Shown: positions 48,983 to 59,625 of the stretch, piece by piece | Layout: each line of letters opens with the position of its first letter | Position numbering within the stretch: the stretch's first letter is position 1 | Assembly (NCBI GenBank): GCA_963169045.1 | Contig: CAUJDF010000108.1 | Coordinates: 99,490 to 163,489 of the forward strand | Reading direction: 5' to 3' | Length of the DNA: 64,000 nucleotides | Source of the DNA: Myxococcota bacterium | Lineage (GTDB): Bacteria > Myxococcota_A > Bradymonadia > UBA7976 > UBA1532 | Notes under the pieces: model-generated | The model's input: only the letters and a program-made list of their open reading frames with translations | Database searches by the model: none | What the model was told of the DNA's origin: nothing | Made by a program: the position numbers and the translations under genes

Positions 48983-51448
<2,466 letters not shown>

Positions 51449-51574
51449 GGACCTCACCCGGTTCGAGAAAGCGAGATGCCCGGCGTCGAGATTGGGACGC
51501 GTGGCGAAGCGCCCCGTTGCGGGGACGTCCGGGGCGAATGCGGATATCCCTGAGCACGAGCGGAGCGCCGTCCA

Positions 51575-52138
51575 GTGGCCGTGACGCCGATTCCGTCCGA
51601 AAGCGAACGGCAGGCCTTCCTGTCGCTGCCGAACGTCCTGAGCCTCGTGCGCATCCCGCTGGCCGGCGTGCCGTGGCTCGCGCGCCACGACCTGTGGCTC
51701 CTGATCGCCACGATGTGCGTCGCCGCCTTCACCGACTGGGCCGACGGGCGCGTGGCGCGGCGGCGCGGCGATGCCGCGGCCCGGGCGACCGGCGCGTGGC
51801 TCGATCCCCTGTGCGACAAGGCGTTCGTCGTCTCCGTCGCGCTGCTGGTGTTCGTGGTGCACGACCCGCCGTGGGCCTTCGTGGCGCTCGTGTTGACGCG
51901 CGAGGCGCTCCAGGCGCCGCTCGTGCTGCTCTATCACCTGCGCCGGCCGCCGCGGGGCTTCGACTTCCGCGCCGGCGTCCTGGGGAAGGCCACGACGTGC
52001 GCGCAGTTCTTCGCCATCGGCGCGCTGGTGCTCGATCTCGAGGCCGCCATGCCGCTGGCGGTCTTCTCGGCGCTCGTCGGGATCGCGGCGGTCGCGTCTT
52101 ACGTGCGCCGCTTCCTTCGCTCTCGCGTCAGTGAGTAG
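51575..52138 (+). CDS. CDP-alcohol phosphatidyltransferase family membrane protein
   Basis: A 187-residue protein starting with GTG at 51575, with GGAG nine bases before it. About five hydrophobic helices. The family signature is complete: DWADGRVAR followed eleven residues later by GAWLDPLCD, that is D-x2-DG-x2-AR-(x)n-G-x3-D-x3-D, binding Mg and CDP-diacylglycerol. Products could be phosphatidylglycerophosphate, a cardiolipin or another phospholipid; the motif does not tell. It heads the rightward cluster with CapA-like and P-type ATPase genes. Confidence 0.85.
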   Translation: MAVTPIPSESERQAFLSLPNVLSLVRIPLAGVPWLARHDLWLLIATMCVAAFTDWADGRVARRRGDAAARATGAWLDPLCDKAFVVSVALLVFVVHDPPWAFVALVLTREALQAPLVLLYHLRRPPRGFDFRAGVLGKATTCAQFFAIGALVLDLEAAMPLAVFSALVGIAAVASYVRRFLRSRVSE

Positions 52139-52173
52139 GAGACGCGCACGGGTTGCTGCCCGGAGGTGGATGG

Positions 52174-53163
52174 ATGCCGATCCTCGCGCTCGCCGGCGAT
52201 GTGATGCTCGGCCGCGGCGTGAACGAGCGCCTGCACGGTCGCCGCGACCCGGCCGCCGTCTGGGGCGACGTGCTGCCGATCCTGCTCGACGCCGACCTGC
52301 GCCTCGTGAACCTGGAGTGCGCGCTGACGCGGCACCGGCGGCCGTGGTCGCGGACGCCCAAGGTGTTTCGTTTCCGGGCCGATCCGGAGCTCGCGGCGGC
52401 GGCGCTCGCGGCGGCGCGCGTCGACGTCGCCGCGCTGGCCAACGACCACGCGCTCGACTACGAGGCGGAGGGCCTGCTCGACACGCTCCGCGCGCTCGAC
52501 GGCGCGGGCATCCTGCACGCGGGCGCGGGGCGCGACGCGGCTGCGGCGCGGCAGCCGGCGGTCGTCGAGCGGGGCGGCGCGCGCGTCGCCGTCCTCGCCT
52601 GGACGGACGAGGAGCCCTCGTTCGCCGCCGGCCCCGACCGTCCGGGCACCTGCTATCTGCCGATCTCGCTTGCGCCCCACGTCCTCGACCGCGCCGGCGA
52701 GGCCATCGAGCTCGCGCGCGCCCGGGCGGAGCTGGTCGTCGTCTCGATGCACTGGGGCGCCGACCTGGTGCAGCGCCCCAACGAGCTGGTGCGCCGCTTC
52801 TGCCGCGCGCTCGTCGAGCGCGGCGCCGACCTCGTCTTCGGCCACGGCACGCACGTCTTCCAGGGCGTCGAGCTGCACCGGGGACGGCCCATCGTGTACG
52901 GCGCCGGCGCCTTCCTCGACGACTTCGCGATCGACCCGGTGGCGCGCAACGACTGGTCGTTCCTGTTCCGGGTGGCCTTCGAGGGCGGGCGGTTCGCCGG
53001 CCTCGAGATGGCGCCGGTGGTGCTGCGCAGGGCGTCGGTGCGCCGCGCGGGCGGCGAGAACCGCGAGGCCCTGCTCGCGCGCATGCGCGTGCTCTGCGAG
53101 GAGCTCGGCACGGCGGTCGCACGCACCGGCGATCGCTGGTTCGTCAAAGGCGACGGTGGGTGA
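52174..53163 (+). CDS. CapA-family metallophosphatase-like protein
   Basis: A 329-residue protein; GGAGG lies seven bases before the ATG at 52174. CapA/PgsA marks are in order: ALAGDVMLGRGVNERL, VNLECALT, ANDHALDYEAEGLLDTL, VVSMHWGAD, and GHGTHVFQGVELHRGRPIVYGAG. Family members belong to poly-gamma-glutamate and capsule systems, with a calcineurin-like metal site. There is no signal peptide and no PgsB/C genes, so capsule synthesis itself is not supported; a phosphoesterase role at the membrane is possible. The TGA directly precedes the ATG of the P-type ATPase. Confidence 0.85.
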   Translation: MPILALAGDVMLGRGVNERLHGRRDPAAVWGDVLPILLDADLRLVNLECALTRHRRPWSRTPKVFRFRADPELAAAALAAARVDVAALANDHALDYEAEGLLDTLRALDGAGILHAGAGRDAAAARQPAVVERGGARVAVLAWTDEEPSFAAGPDRPGTCYLPISLAPHVLDRAGEAIELARARAELVVVSMHWGADLVQRPNELVRRFCRALVERGADLVFGHGTHVFQGVELHRGRPIVYGAGAFLDDFAIDPVARNDWSFLFRVAFEGGRFAGLEMAPVVLRRASVRRAGGENREALLARMRVLCEELGTAVARTGDRWFVKGDGG

Positions 53164-56100
53164 ATGGGTGACGAAGCCGAGAAGATGCGCGCCTGGTGGC
53201 GCCGGCTGCGCCGCGAAGCGCCGCGGGTGTGGCGCTCCGCCGCGCGTGTGCACGTCGAGGTGCGGCCGCTGGTGCGCGGCGCCGATCCCGAGGCGCTCGA
53301 CGCGGCGCTGCGCGAGGCGCTCGAGCGCGTCGACGGCGTGGCCTGGGCGCGGCTGAACGGGGCGCTGCGGCGCGCGGTGGTGGCGCTCGAGCGCGCCGAC
53401 GTCGACGTCGAGACGCTCGTCCGCCTCGTCCGCCAGGCCGAGGAGCGCGCCGGCGCCAGCGGCGCGCGCTACGCGCTCGACGCGACCGAGTACCCCGGCG
53501 ACCTCGAGCCGCGCCTGCGGGTCGCCCTCGAGGCCGCCGTGGACTTCACCGCGCTCCTGGCCGCCGTCCTCCTGCGCGTGATGCGGGTGCGCACCGCCCC
53601 GGCGGAGGTGGACGTGGCGGCGCTGCTCAACATGCTCGAGGGCGTGCCGCGCTTCCGGAAGGCGCTGCAGCGCAGGCTCGGCTGGGGCGGCACCGATCTG
53701 GCGTTCGGCCTCGCCAACGCGATGGTCGCCGGCCTGCTCAAGGGTTGGACGGGGCCGCTCACCGACCTCGCGCGGCGCGGGTTGCTGGCGGCGGAGCTCT
53801 CCGCCCGCGCCGAGCTGTGGGCGCGCCTCGAGCCGGCGCTGTGCGGCCGTCCCGAGGACCACCTGGCGCGGCCGGCGGTCCGCCGCAAGCGCCCGACGCC
53901 GTTCCCCGACGGCCCGGTCGAGGCGTACAGCGGGCAGGCGGTGCCGGCCTCGCTCGGCGGCTTCGTCTCGAGCCTCGCGTCGAGCCACAGCATGGAGGGC
54001 GCCGCGGCCAACCTGTTCGGCGGCATGCCCAGGCCGGCGAAGTTGGGCCGCGAGGGGTTCGCCGCGTCGCTGGGACGTCGCCTCGCGAAGCGCGGCGTGC
54101 TCGTTCTGCGCACCAAGGTGCTGCGCCGCCTCGAGCGCATCGACGTCGTCGCCGTCGCCGACGACCTGCTCGCCGCCCACGGCTGGGTGATCGGCGCCGT
54201 CCTGCCGGTGGAGGGCGCGGGCGTCGACGCCGAGGAGGCGCGGCGACACGTCGAGGCCCTCTTCGATCCGGAGCATCCGGCGACCGCGCGCCGCGACGAC
54301 GGCTGGTCGCTGCACGCGCCGCTCGTCGCCCGCCGGCGCACCGACGGCGAGGAGGCGCGGGCGCTGGCGGTCCCGGGGGGCATCGTCCTCGGCCTGCACC
54401 GCCACGGCGAGACGGTGGCGCTGGCGGGCATCCACCCGGTCGTCGATGCCCGGGCCGAGGCGCTCGTGGCGCGGATCCGCCGTTCGGGGCTCCGGCTGAT
54501 CGTGGTGGCCGAGCGGCCGGAGCGCGTCGCCTGGGCGCAGCCGGACACGGTCATCGCCGGCGACGACGCGCTGGCCGACGCCGTGCGCGCCGAGCAGCGC
54601 GCCGGCCGGGCCGTGGCCGTCATCGCGGCGGGGTCGTCCCCCGGCCTCCACGCGGCGGACTGCGGCATCGGCCTGCGCCTGCCGGACCGGCCACCGCCGT
54701 GGGGCGGGCACCTCCTCTGCGGCAACGGGCTCGAGGACGCCCGCTTCCTCGTGGAGGCGATGGCCGCCGGGCGCGACGCGGCCAACCAGGCCGTGGGCTT
54801 CGCGGTGGCCGAGGCGGCCGTGGGCGCGATGTTCGCGAGCGCGGGCCTCGAGCGGCGCACGACGCAGCGCGTGATGGCCGCAGCCAACGCGGCGGCGCTG
54901 CTGGCGATGGCCAACGGGATGCGCATCGCCGCCGGCGTGCGCGGCGAGGCGCCCGCGACCGCGGTGCACCGCGTCCCCTGGCACGCGCTGCCGGTGGAGA
55001 CGGTGCTCGAGCAGGTGCGCTCGCGCCGCGAGGGCCTGACGTGGGTCGAGGCGGAGAGCCGTAGAACCCGAGTGGATCCGCAGGCTTCCGGCATCGCGCG
55101 CCTGGCGCGGCTGTGCGCCGAGGAGCTGTCGAACCCGATGACGCCCATCCTGGCCGGCGGCGCGGCGCTGTCGTCGGCGGTGGAGGGGCCGGCGGACGGC
55201 GCGATCGCCGCCTCCGTGCTGGGCATCAACGGCCTGGTCGGCGGCCTCCAGCGGCAGCGCACCGAGAAGGCGCTCTCGCGGCTGCGGCGCGAGGACGGGC
55301 GTCGGGTACGGACGCGCCGCGACGGGCGCGAGGTGGAGATCCTCGCGGGGGCGCTGGTGCCCGGCGACATCGTCGCGCTCCAGGCGGGCGACGTGGTGCC
55401 CGCCGACCTGCGGCTGATCGAAGCGGCGCACCTCGAGGCGGACGAGTCGAGCCTGACGGGCGAGTCGCTGCCGGTGCGCAAGGATCCGGCGCCGTCGCTG
55501 GCCGCCGCCGTCGCCGACCGCAGCTCCATGCTCTACGAGGGCACGACCGTCGCCGCCGGCAGCGCGCTGGGGGTGGTGGTGGCCGTCGGCGGGAACACCG
55601 AGTCGCGGTGCGCGGTGCCCGGCGAGACCGACGGCCCGCCGGAGACGGGCGTCGAGGCGCGGCTCGACCAGATCACGCGCTACACCCTGCCGGCGGCGCT
55701 CGTGAGCGGCCTCTCGGTGGCCGCCGCGGGCCTCGTCCGCGGGCGCTCGACCCGCGACATGGTCGGCGCCGGCGTCGCCCTCGCGATCGCGGCCGTCCCC
55801 GAGGGCCTCCCGCTGCTGGCGACGATGGCGCAGCTGGCGGCGGCGCGCCGCCTCGCGCTACAGGGCGCGCTCGTGCGCAACCCGCGCGCGGTGGAGGCCC
55901 TCGGGCGCGTCGACCTGCTCTGCGCCGACAAGACGGGGACGCTGACGGAGGGCCGCATCCGGCTGAAGGTCGTCTCCGACGGCGGGACGGCGCGGTCGCC
56001 GGCGAAGCTCGAGGCCGCCCACCGGCACGTGCTCGCGACGGCGTTGCGGGCGAACCCGGACGGCGATCCCGCCCGCCTGCCGCACCCGACCGATCGCGCG

Positions 56101-57648
56101 CTGGCGCGCGGGGCCCGCCGCGCGAACGTCGCCGTCGACGAGCGGCGCGCGGGCTGGCGGCGGGTGGCGGAGCTGCCGTTCGAGGCCGCGCGCGGCTACC
56201 ACGCGACGCTCGGCGACGCCGGCCGCAGCCAGTGGCTGTGCGTGAAGGGCGCGCCGGAGGTGGTGCTGCCGCGCTGCGTGAGGCAGGGCCGCGCGCGCCT
56301 CGACGACGCCGCCCGCGCGCGCCTCGCCGCGCACGTCGACGAGATGGCGCGCCGGGGCCTGCGCGTGCTGGCCGTCGCCGAGCGCCGCATGACGAAGCGG
56401 CGCAAGCGGCTCGACGACGCCGCCGTCGGCGACCTGACGTTCGTCGGCTTCGTCGGCCTCGCCGATCCCGTCCGCGCCACCGCGAGGCAGGCGGTCGACG
56501 ACCTGAAGCGCGCCGGCGTGCAGGTGACGATGCTCACCGGCGACCACCCGAGCACCGCCGAGGCCATCGCCGCCGAGCTGGGCCTCCTGAACGGCGAGCC
56601 GGTGATGACCGGCCCGACGCTCGACCGCCTCGACGACGACCGGCTCGCCTCGGTCCTCGGCTCGGTCAAGGTCTTCGCGCGGGTCACGCCGGCCCACAAG
56701 GTGCGGATCGTCAAGGCCTTTCAGAAGGCGGGCCGCGTGGTGGCGATGACCGGCGACGGCGCCAACGACGCGCCGGCCATCCGCCTCGCGGACGTGGGCA
56801 TCGCGCTCGGGGAGCGCAGCACGCCGGCGGCCCGGGGCGCGGCGGACCTCGTCGTCACCGACGAGCGGATCGAGACGATCGTGCGCGCGATCCTCGAGGG
56901 CCGCGCCCTGTGGTCCGCGGTGCGCGACGCGGTCTCGATCCTGGTGGGGGGCAACCTCGGCGAGATCGCGTTCACGCTGTTCGGTGGCCTCGTCGACGGC
57001 ACGTCGCCGCTGAACGGGCGGCAGCTGCTGCTGGTCAACCTGCTGACGGACGCGCTGCCGGCGCTGGCGATCGCGCTGCGGCGGCCGCGCGGCGTGACGC
57101 CGGAGCAGCTCCTGCGCGAGGGGCCGGAGGCGTCGCTCGGCGAGGCGCTGACGCGGGACCTGGCGTGGCGCGCGGCGATCACCTCCGCCTCCACCTCGGC
57201 GGCGTGGATCGCGGCACGGCTGACGGGCTCCCGCGAGCGCGCCTCCTCGGTCGCGCTGTTGACGCTCGTCGGCACGCAGCTGGGCCAGACGCTCCTGGCC
57301 GGCGGACGCAGCCCGTCGGTGCTCGCGGCGGGGGTGGGCTCGCTGGCGGCCCTGCTCGGCGCCGTGGAGACGCCGGGCGTCAGCGGTTTCTTCGGCAGCA
57401 CCCCCGTGGGCCCGCTCGGCCTCGTCCAGGCGGGTGTGGCGAGCACGATGGGCACCGCTGCCGCGGCCGTCCTGCCGCCGATCGCCGACCGCCTCGGACC
57501 GCGCGTGGCGCGCACCGCCGTCGTGAAGCGCCTGCGCGCTTCGCCCTGGCCCCGGCGGGTCGTGCGGGCGTTCGCCTCGGCCGCGCCCGACGGCGCGGCG
57601 AAGCGCGGCGGCGACTGGCGACGCTACGTGCCGTTCGCCGGGCGCTGA
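53164..57648 (+). CDS. long P-type ATPase, CtpI/CtpH-like
   Basis: A 1494-residue protein, about twice the usual P-type length. The first ~640 residues form a long N-terminal extension with basic and Ala/Arg-rich parts, as in mycobacterial CtpI/CtpH. The catalytic part is complete: TGESLPVRKD (actuator), AVPEGLPLLA in a membrane helix, DKTGTLTEGR with the phosphorylated Asp (near residue 922), MLTGDHPST and GDGANDAPAIRLADVGIAL. PEGLP favours a P2-type cation pump, but the transported ion is unknown. It starts immediately after the CapA gene, so it is translated with it. Confidence 0.88.
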   Translation: MGDEAEKMRAWWRRLRREAPRVWRSAARVHVEVRPLVRGADPEALDAALREALERVDGVAWARLNGALRRAVVALERADVDVETLVRLVRQAEERAGASGARYALDATEYPGDLEPRLRVALEAAVDFTALLAAVLLRVMRVRTAPAEVDVAALLNMLEGVPRFRKALQRRLGWGGTDLAFGLANAMVAGLLKGWTGPLTDLARRGLLAAELSARAELWARLEPALCGRPEDHLARPAVRRKRPTPFPDGPVEAYSGQAVPASLGGFVSSLASSHSMEGAAANLFGGMPRPAKLGREGFAASLGRRLAKRGVLVLRTKVLRRLERIDVVAVADDLLAAHGWVIGAVLPVEGAGVDAEEARRHVEALFDPEHPATARRDDGWSLHAPLVARRRTDGEEARALAVPGGIVLGLHRHGETVALAGIHPVVDARAEALVARIRRSGLRLIVVAERPERVAWAQPDTVIAGDDALADAVRAEQRAGRAVAVIAAGSSPGLHAADCGIGLRLPDRPPPWGGHLLCGNGLEDARFLVEAMAAGRDAANQAVGFAVAEAAVGAMFASAGLERRTTQRVMAAANAAALLAMANGMRIAAGVRGEAPATAVHRVPWHALPVETVLEQVRSRREGLTWVEAESRRTRVDPQASGIARLARLCAEELSNPMTPILAGGAALSSAVEGPADGAIAASVLGINGLVGGLQRQRTEKALSRLRREDGRRVRTRRDGREVEILAGALVPGDIVALQAGDVVPADLRLIEAAHLEADESSLTGESLPVRKDPAPSLAAAVADRSSMLYEGTTVAAGSALGVVVAVGGNTESRCAVPGETDGPPETGVEARLDQITRYTLPAALVSGLSVAAAGLVRGRSTRDMVGAGVALAIAAVPEGLPLLATMAQLAAARRLALQGALVRNPRAVEALGRVDLLCADKTGTLTEGRIRLKVVSDGGTARSPAKLEAAHRHVLATALRANPDGDPARLPHPTDRALARGARRANVAVDERRAGWRRVAELPFEAARGYHATLGDAGRSQWLCVKGAPEVVLPRCVRQGRARLDDAARARLAAHVDEMARRGLRVLAVAERRMTKRRKRLDDAAVGDLTFVGFVGLADPVRATARQAVDDLKRAGVQVTMLTGDHPSTAEAIAAELGLLNGEPVMTGPTLDRLDDDRLASVLGSVKVFARVTPAHKVRIVKAFQKAGRVVAMTGDGANDAPAIRLADVGIALGERSTPAARGAADLVVTDERIETIVRAILEGRALWSAVRDAVSILVGGNLGEIAFTLFGGLVDGTSPLNGRQLLLVNLLTDALPALAIALRRPRGVTPEQLLREGPEASLGEALTRDLAWRAAITSASTSAAWIAARLTGSRERASSVALLTLVGTQLGQTLLAGGRSPSVLAAGVGSLAALLGAVETPGVSGFFGSTPVGPLGLVQAGVASTMGTAAAAVLPPIADRLGPRVARTAVVKRLRASPWPRRVVRAFASAAPDGAAKRGGDWRRYVPFAGR

Positions 57649-57885
57649 GCCGCCGCGGCGCCGCGCGCGCCCCTCGAATCACAGCGGCGGGCGTTCAAGT
57701 GGACGAAGGATCGCGCCGGGCGGTGAGGCGAGGCCCAGGCGCGAACCCGCAGTCATCGCCGAGCCGATGGCGAGGGTTCGCAACGGCGCCGAGGCCCTCG
57801 ACATGACGGGGCCGTGGGCTCGCCCCGAAACGGCCATCGCCTCGCCGGACAAGCGAGGCGTCGCCAACCTGGACGCCCGCCGCGG

Positions 57886-59124
57886 TCAGAAGGCGCAGAC
57901 GCAGCGGAGCCGCTGCTGGGCGTTGTTGCAGCCGACGTCGTCGCCGCCCTGGTTGCAGCCGGCGTCGCGCACGGCGCGCTCGCAGCGGCCGCCGAGCTCC
58001 TCGCACAGCGAGCTGCAGGGCTGCTCCCCGCCGTCCCATGCGTAGCGGCACGTGGGGCGTTCGTTGCCCCCGCAGAGGCGCAGGTGGTCGCGGCGTGCGG
58101 GCGGGCAGGCGCAGCCCTCGTCGACGCGGCCGTCGCAGTCCTCGTCGGCCCCGTCGCCGGCGCACACCTCCGAGGGCGGCCGGCGCTGACACTGGACGTC
58201 CGCGCCGTCGGGGCGGCACTCGAACAGCCCGCCGGCGGGGCAGGCGCGGCCCTCGATCGCGCACGGGGTGCCGAGGAGCGCCCACGCCTCGTCGGCGTGG
58301 CCGTCGCAGTCGTCGTCCTGGCCGTTGCAGGTCTCGGGGCTCGGGCCCGACTGACCCTCGCAGGCGCCCCACGTCCCGTTCGCGCACGACTGCTGCCCGG
58401 CGCTGCACGCGCCGACCGCGGAGCCGCACGCCTGGATCCCGCCGACGTGGCAATTGCAGCCCTCGTCGAACGCGCCGTCGCAGTCGTCGTCGTCGCCGTC
58501 GGCGCAGCGCTCCGGGCTGCCCGCCGGCGGCACGCACCGGACCGCGCCGCCCTCGCACACCTCGGCGCCCTCCGCGCACGCGCCGAGCATGCCGGTGGGG
58601 CACGGCCGGTCGCCGAGGGCGATCGCCTCGTCGGTGGCGCCGTCGCAGTCGTCGTCCAGGCCGTTGCACGTCTCGGCGCCGGGCGGGCCGGCGGCCTGAC
58701 ACACGAGCCGGCCCCGCTGGCAGGCGGTGAGGCCCCGGGCGCAGACGCCGAGCTGTCCGTCGATGGCGCAGACGGAGCCCAGGAGCGGATCGGACTCGTC
58801 GGCGCGGCCGTCGCAGTCGTCGTCGGCGTCGTTGCACGTCTCGACGGCGGGCACGCACGCGTCGGCCGACGCGCCGTCGGGGAGGGCGCCGTCGGGGAGG
58901 GCGGCGTCCGGCGACGCGCCGTCGGGGAGGGCGCCGTCGGGGCGGGCCGCGTCCGGCGTCGCGCCGTCGGGGCGGGCCGCGTCCGGGCGCGTCGCGTCGC
59001 GTCCGGCGGCGTCGGGCGACGCGCCGTCGGCGCCGCCCGCGTCGCGCGGCTCGAACGCCGGGAAGTCGGTGACGCAGCCTTGCGTCGCGAGCAGGACGGT
59101 GACGAGGAGTCGGCGACCGCGCAT
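57886..59124 (-). CDS. MopE-repeat lipoprotein
   Basis: A 412-residue lipoprotein (lipobox TQGC) with a long Pro-Asp-Gly-Ala linker (repeats of PDGA and PDAA). It has five MopE-type metal-binding motifs: ETCNDADDDCDG, ETCNGLDDDCDG, RCADGDDDDCDG, ETCNGQDDDCDG and VCAGDGADEDCDG, each with paired Cys and an acidic stretch ending in DE. The tail is Cys-rich (CSSLCEELGGRCERAV). The motif is known from the copper-linked methanotroph protein MopE and is common in myxobacterial surface proteins, where it may bind calcium or copper. The upstream copper monooxygenase-like lipoprotein is not adjacent. Confidence 0.85.
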   Translation of the reverse strand: MRGRRLLVTVLLATQGCVTDFPAFEPRDAGGADGASPDAAGRDATRPDAARPDGATPDAARPDGALPDGASPDAALPDGALPDGASADACVPAVETCNDADDDCDGRADESDPLLGSVCAIDGQLGVCARGLTACQRGRLVCQAAGPPGAETCNGLDDDCDGATDEAIALGDRPCPTGMLGACAEGAEVCEGGAVRCVPPAGSPERCADGDDDDCDGAFDEGCNCHVGGIQACGSAVGACSAGQQSCANGTWGACEGQSGPSPETCNGQDDDCDGHADEAWALLGTPCAIEGRACPAGGLFECRPDGADVQCQRRPPSEVCAGDGADEDCDGRVDEGCACPPARRDHLRLCGGNERPTCRYAWDGGEQPCSSLCEELGGRCERAVRDAGCNQGGDDVGCNNAQQRLRCVCAF

Positions 59125-59164
59125 CGCCCGCCACGCTACACGAAACGGCGCCGCGATCGGAACG

Positions 59165-59536
59165 TCATGCCCGCGGCGCCGGGCGGCTGACCACGAACCA
59201 CCCGATCACGACGAAGAGCGCGGCGGTGACGGCCGGCACCACCCAGCCGCGGACGTGGAGCGTCAGGATGAGCCACGACGGCGGGAGCAGCAGCAGGGTG
59301 ATCACCTTGGCGCGCGTCGGGATGGCGCCCTCCTCCTGCCACGCGCGGATGAGCGGGCCGAAGCGCGGGTGCGCGCGCAGCTTCGCGTGCAGGCGCTCCG
59401 AGCCGCGCGCGGCGGCCCAGGCGGCGACGAGCAGGAAGGGCGTCGTCGGCAGCCCGGGCACGGCGATCCCGACGGCGGCGAGGGCGAGGCAGAGGTAGGC
59501 GACGACGAGGTAGGGCCAGCGACTCGGGGCGGACAT
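59165..59536 (-). CDS. DUF454 small membrane protein
   Basis: A 123-residue protein with about three hydrophobic helices. AVGIAVPGLPTTPFLLVAAW and GSERLHAKLRAHPRFGPLI are the DUF454 (YbaN-like) marks. Its function is unknown in all organisms. It lies 40 bp upstream of the MopE gene on the same strand. The ATG at 59536 has no good ribosome-binding site. Confidence 0.85.
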   Translation of the reverse strand: MSAPSRWPYLVVAYLCLALAAVGIAVPGLPTTPFLLVAAWAAARGSERLHAKLRAHPRFGPLIRAWQEEGAIPTRAKVITLLLLPPSWLILTLHVRGWVVPAVTAALFVVIGWFVVSRPAPRA

Positions 59537-59625
59537 CGCGGGGCAAGGTAGCACGCGGCGGGGCGGCGTCACGCGACCGCCCTGTCGATCGGCCGCGCCC
59601 GGACCGGAGAGCGCCCGGCGCGCCG

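Noticed and set aside
52174..53163. Poly-gamma-glutamate capsule synthesis locus
   Set aside because: Only a CapA-like gene; CapB and CapC are absent.
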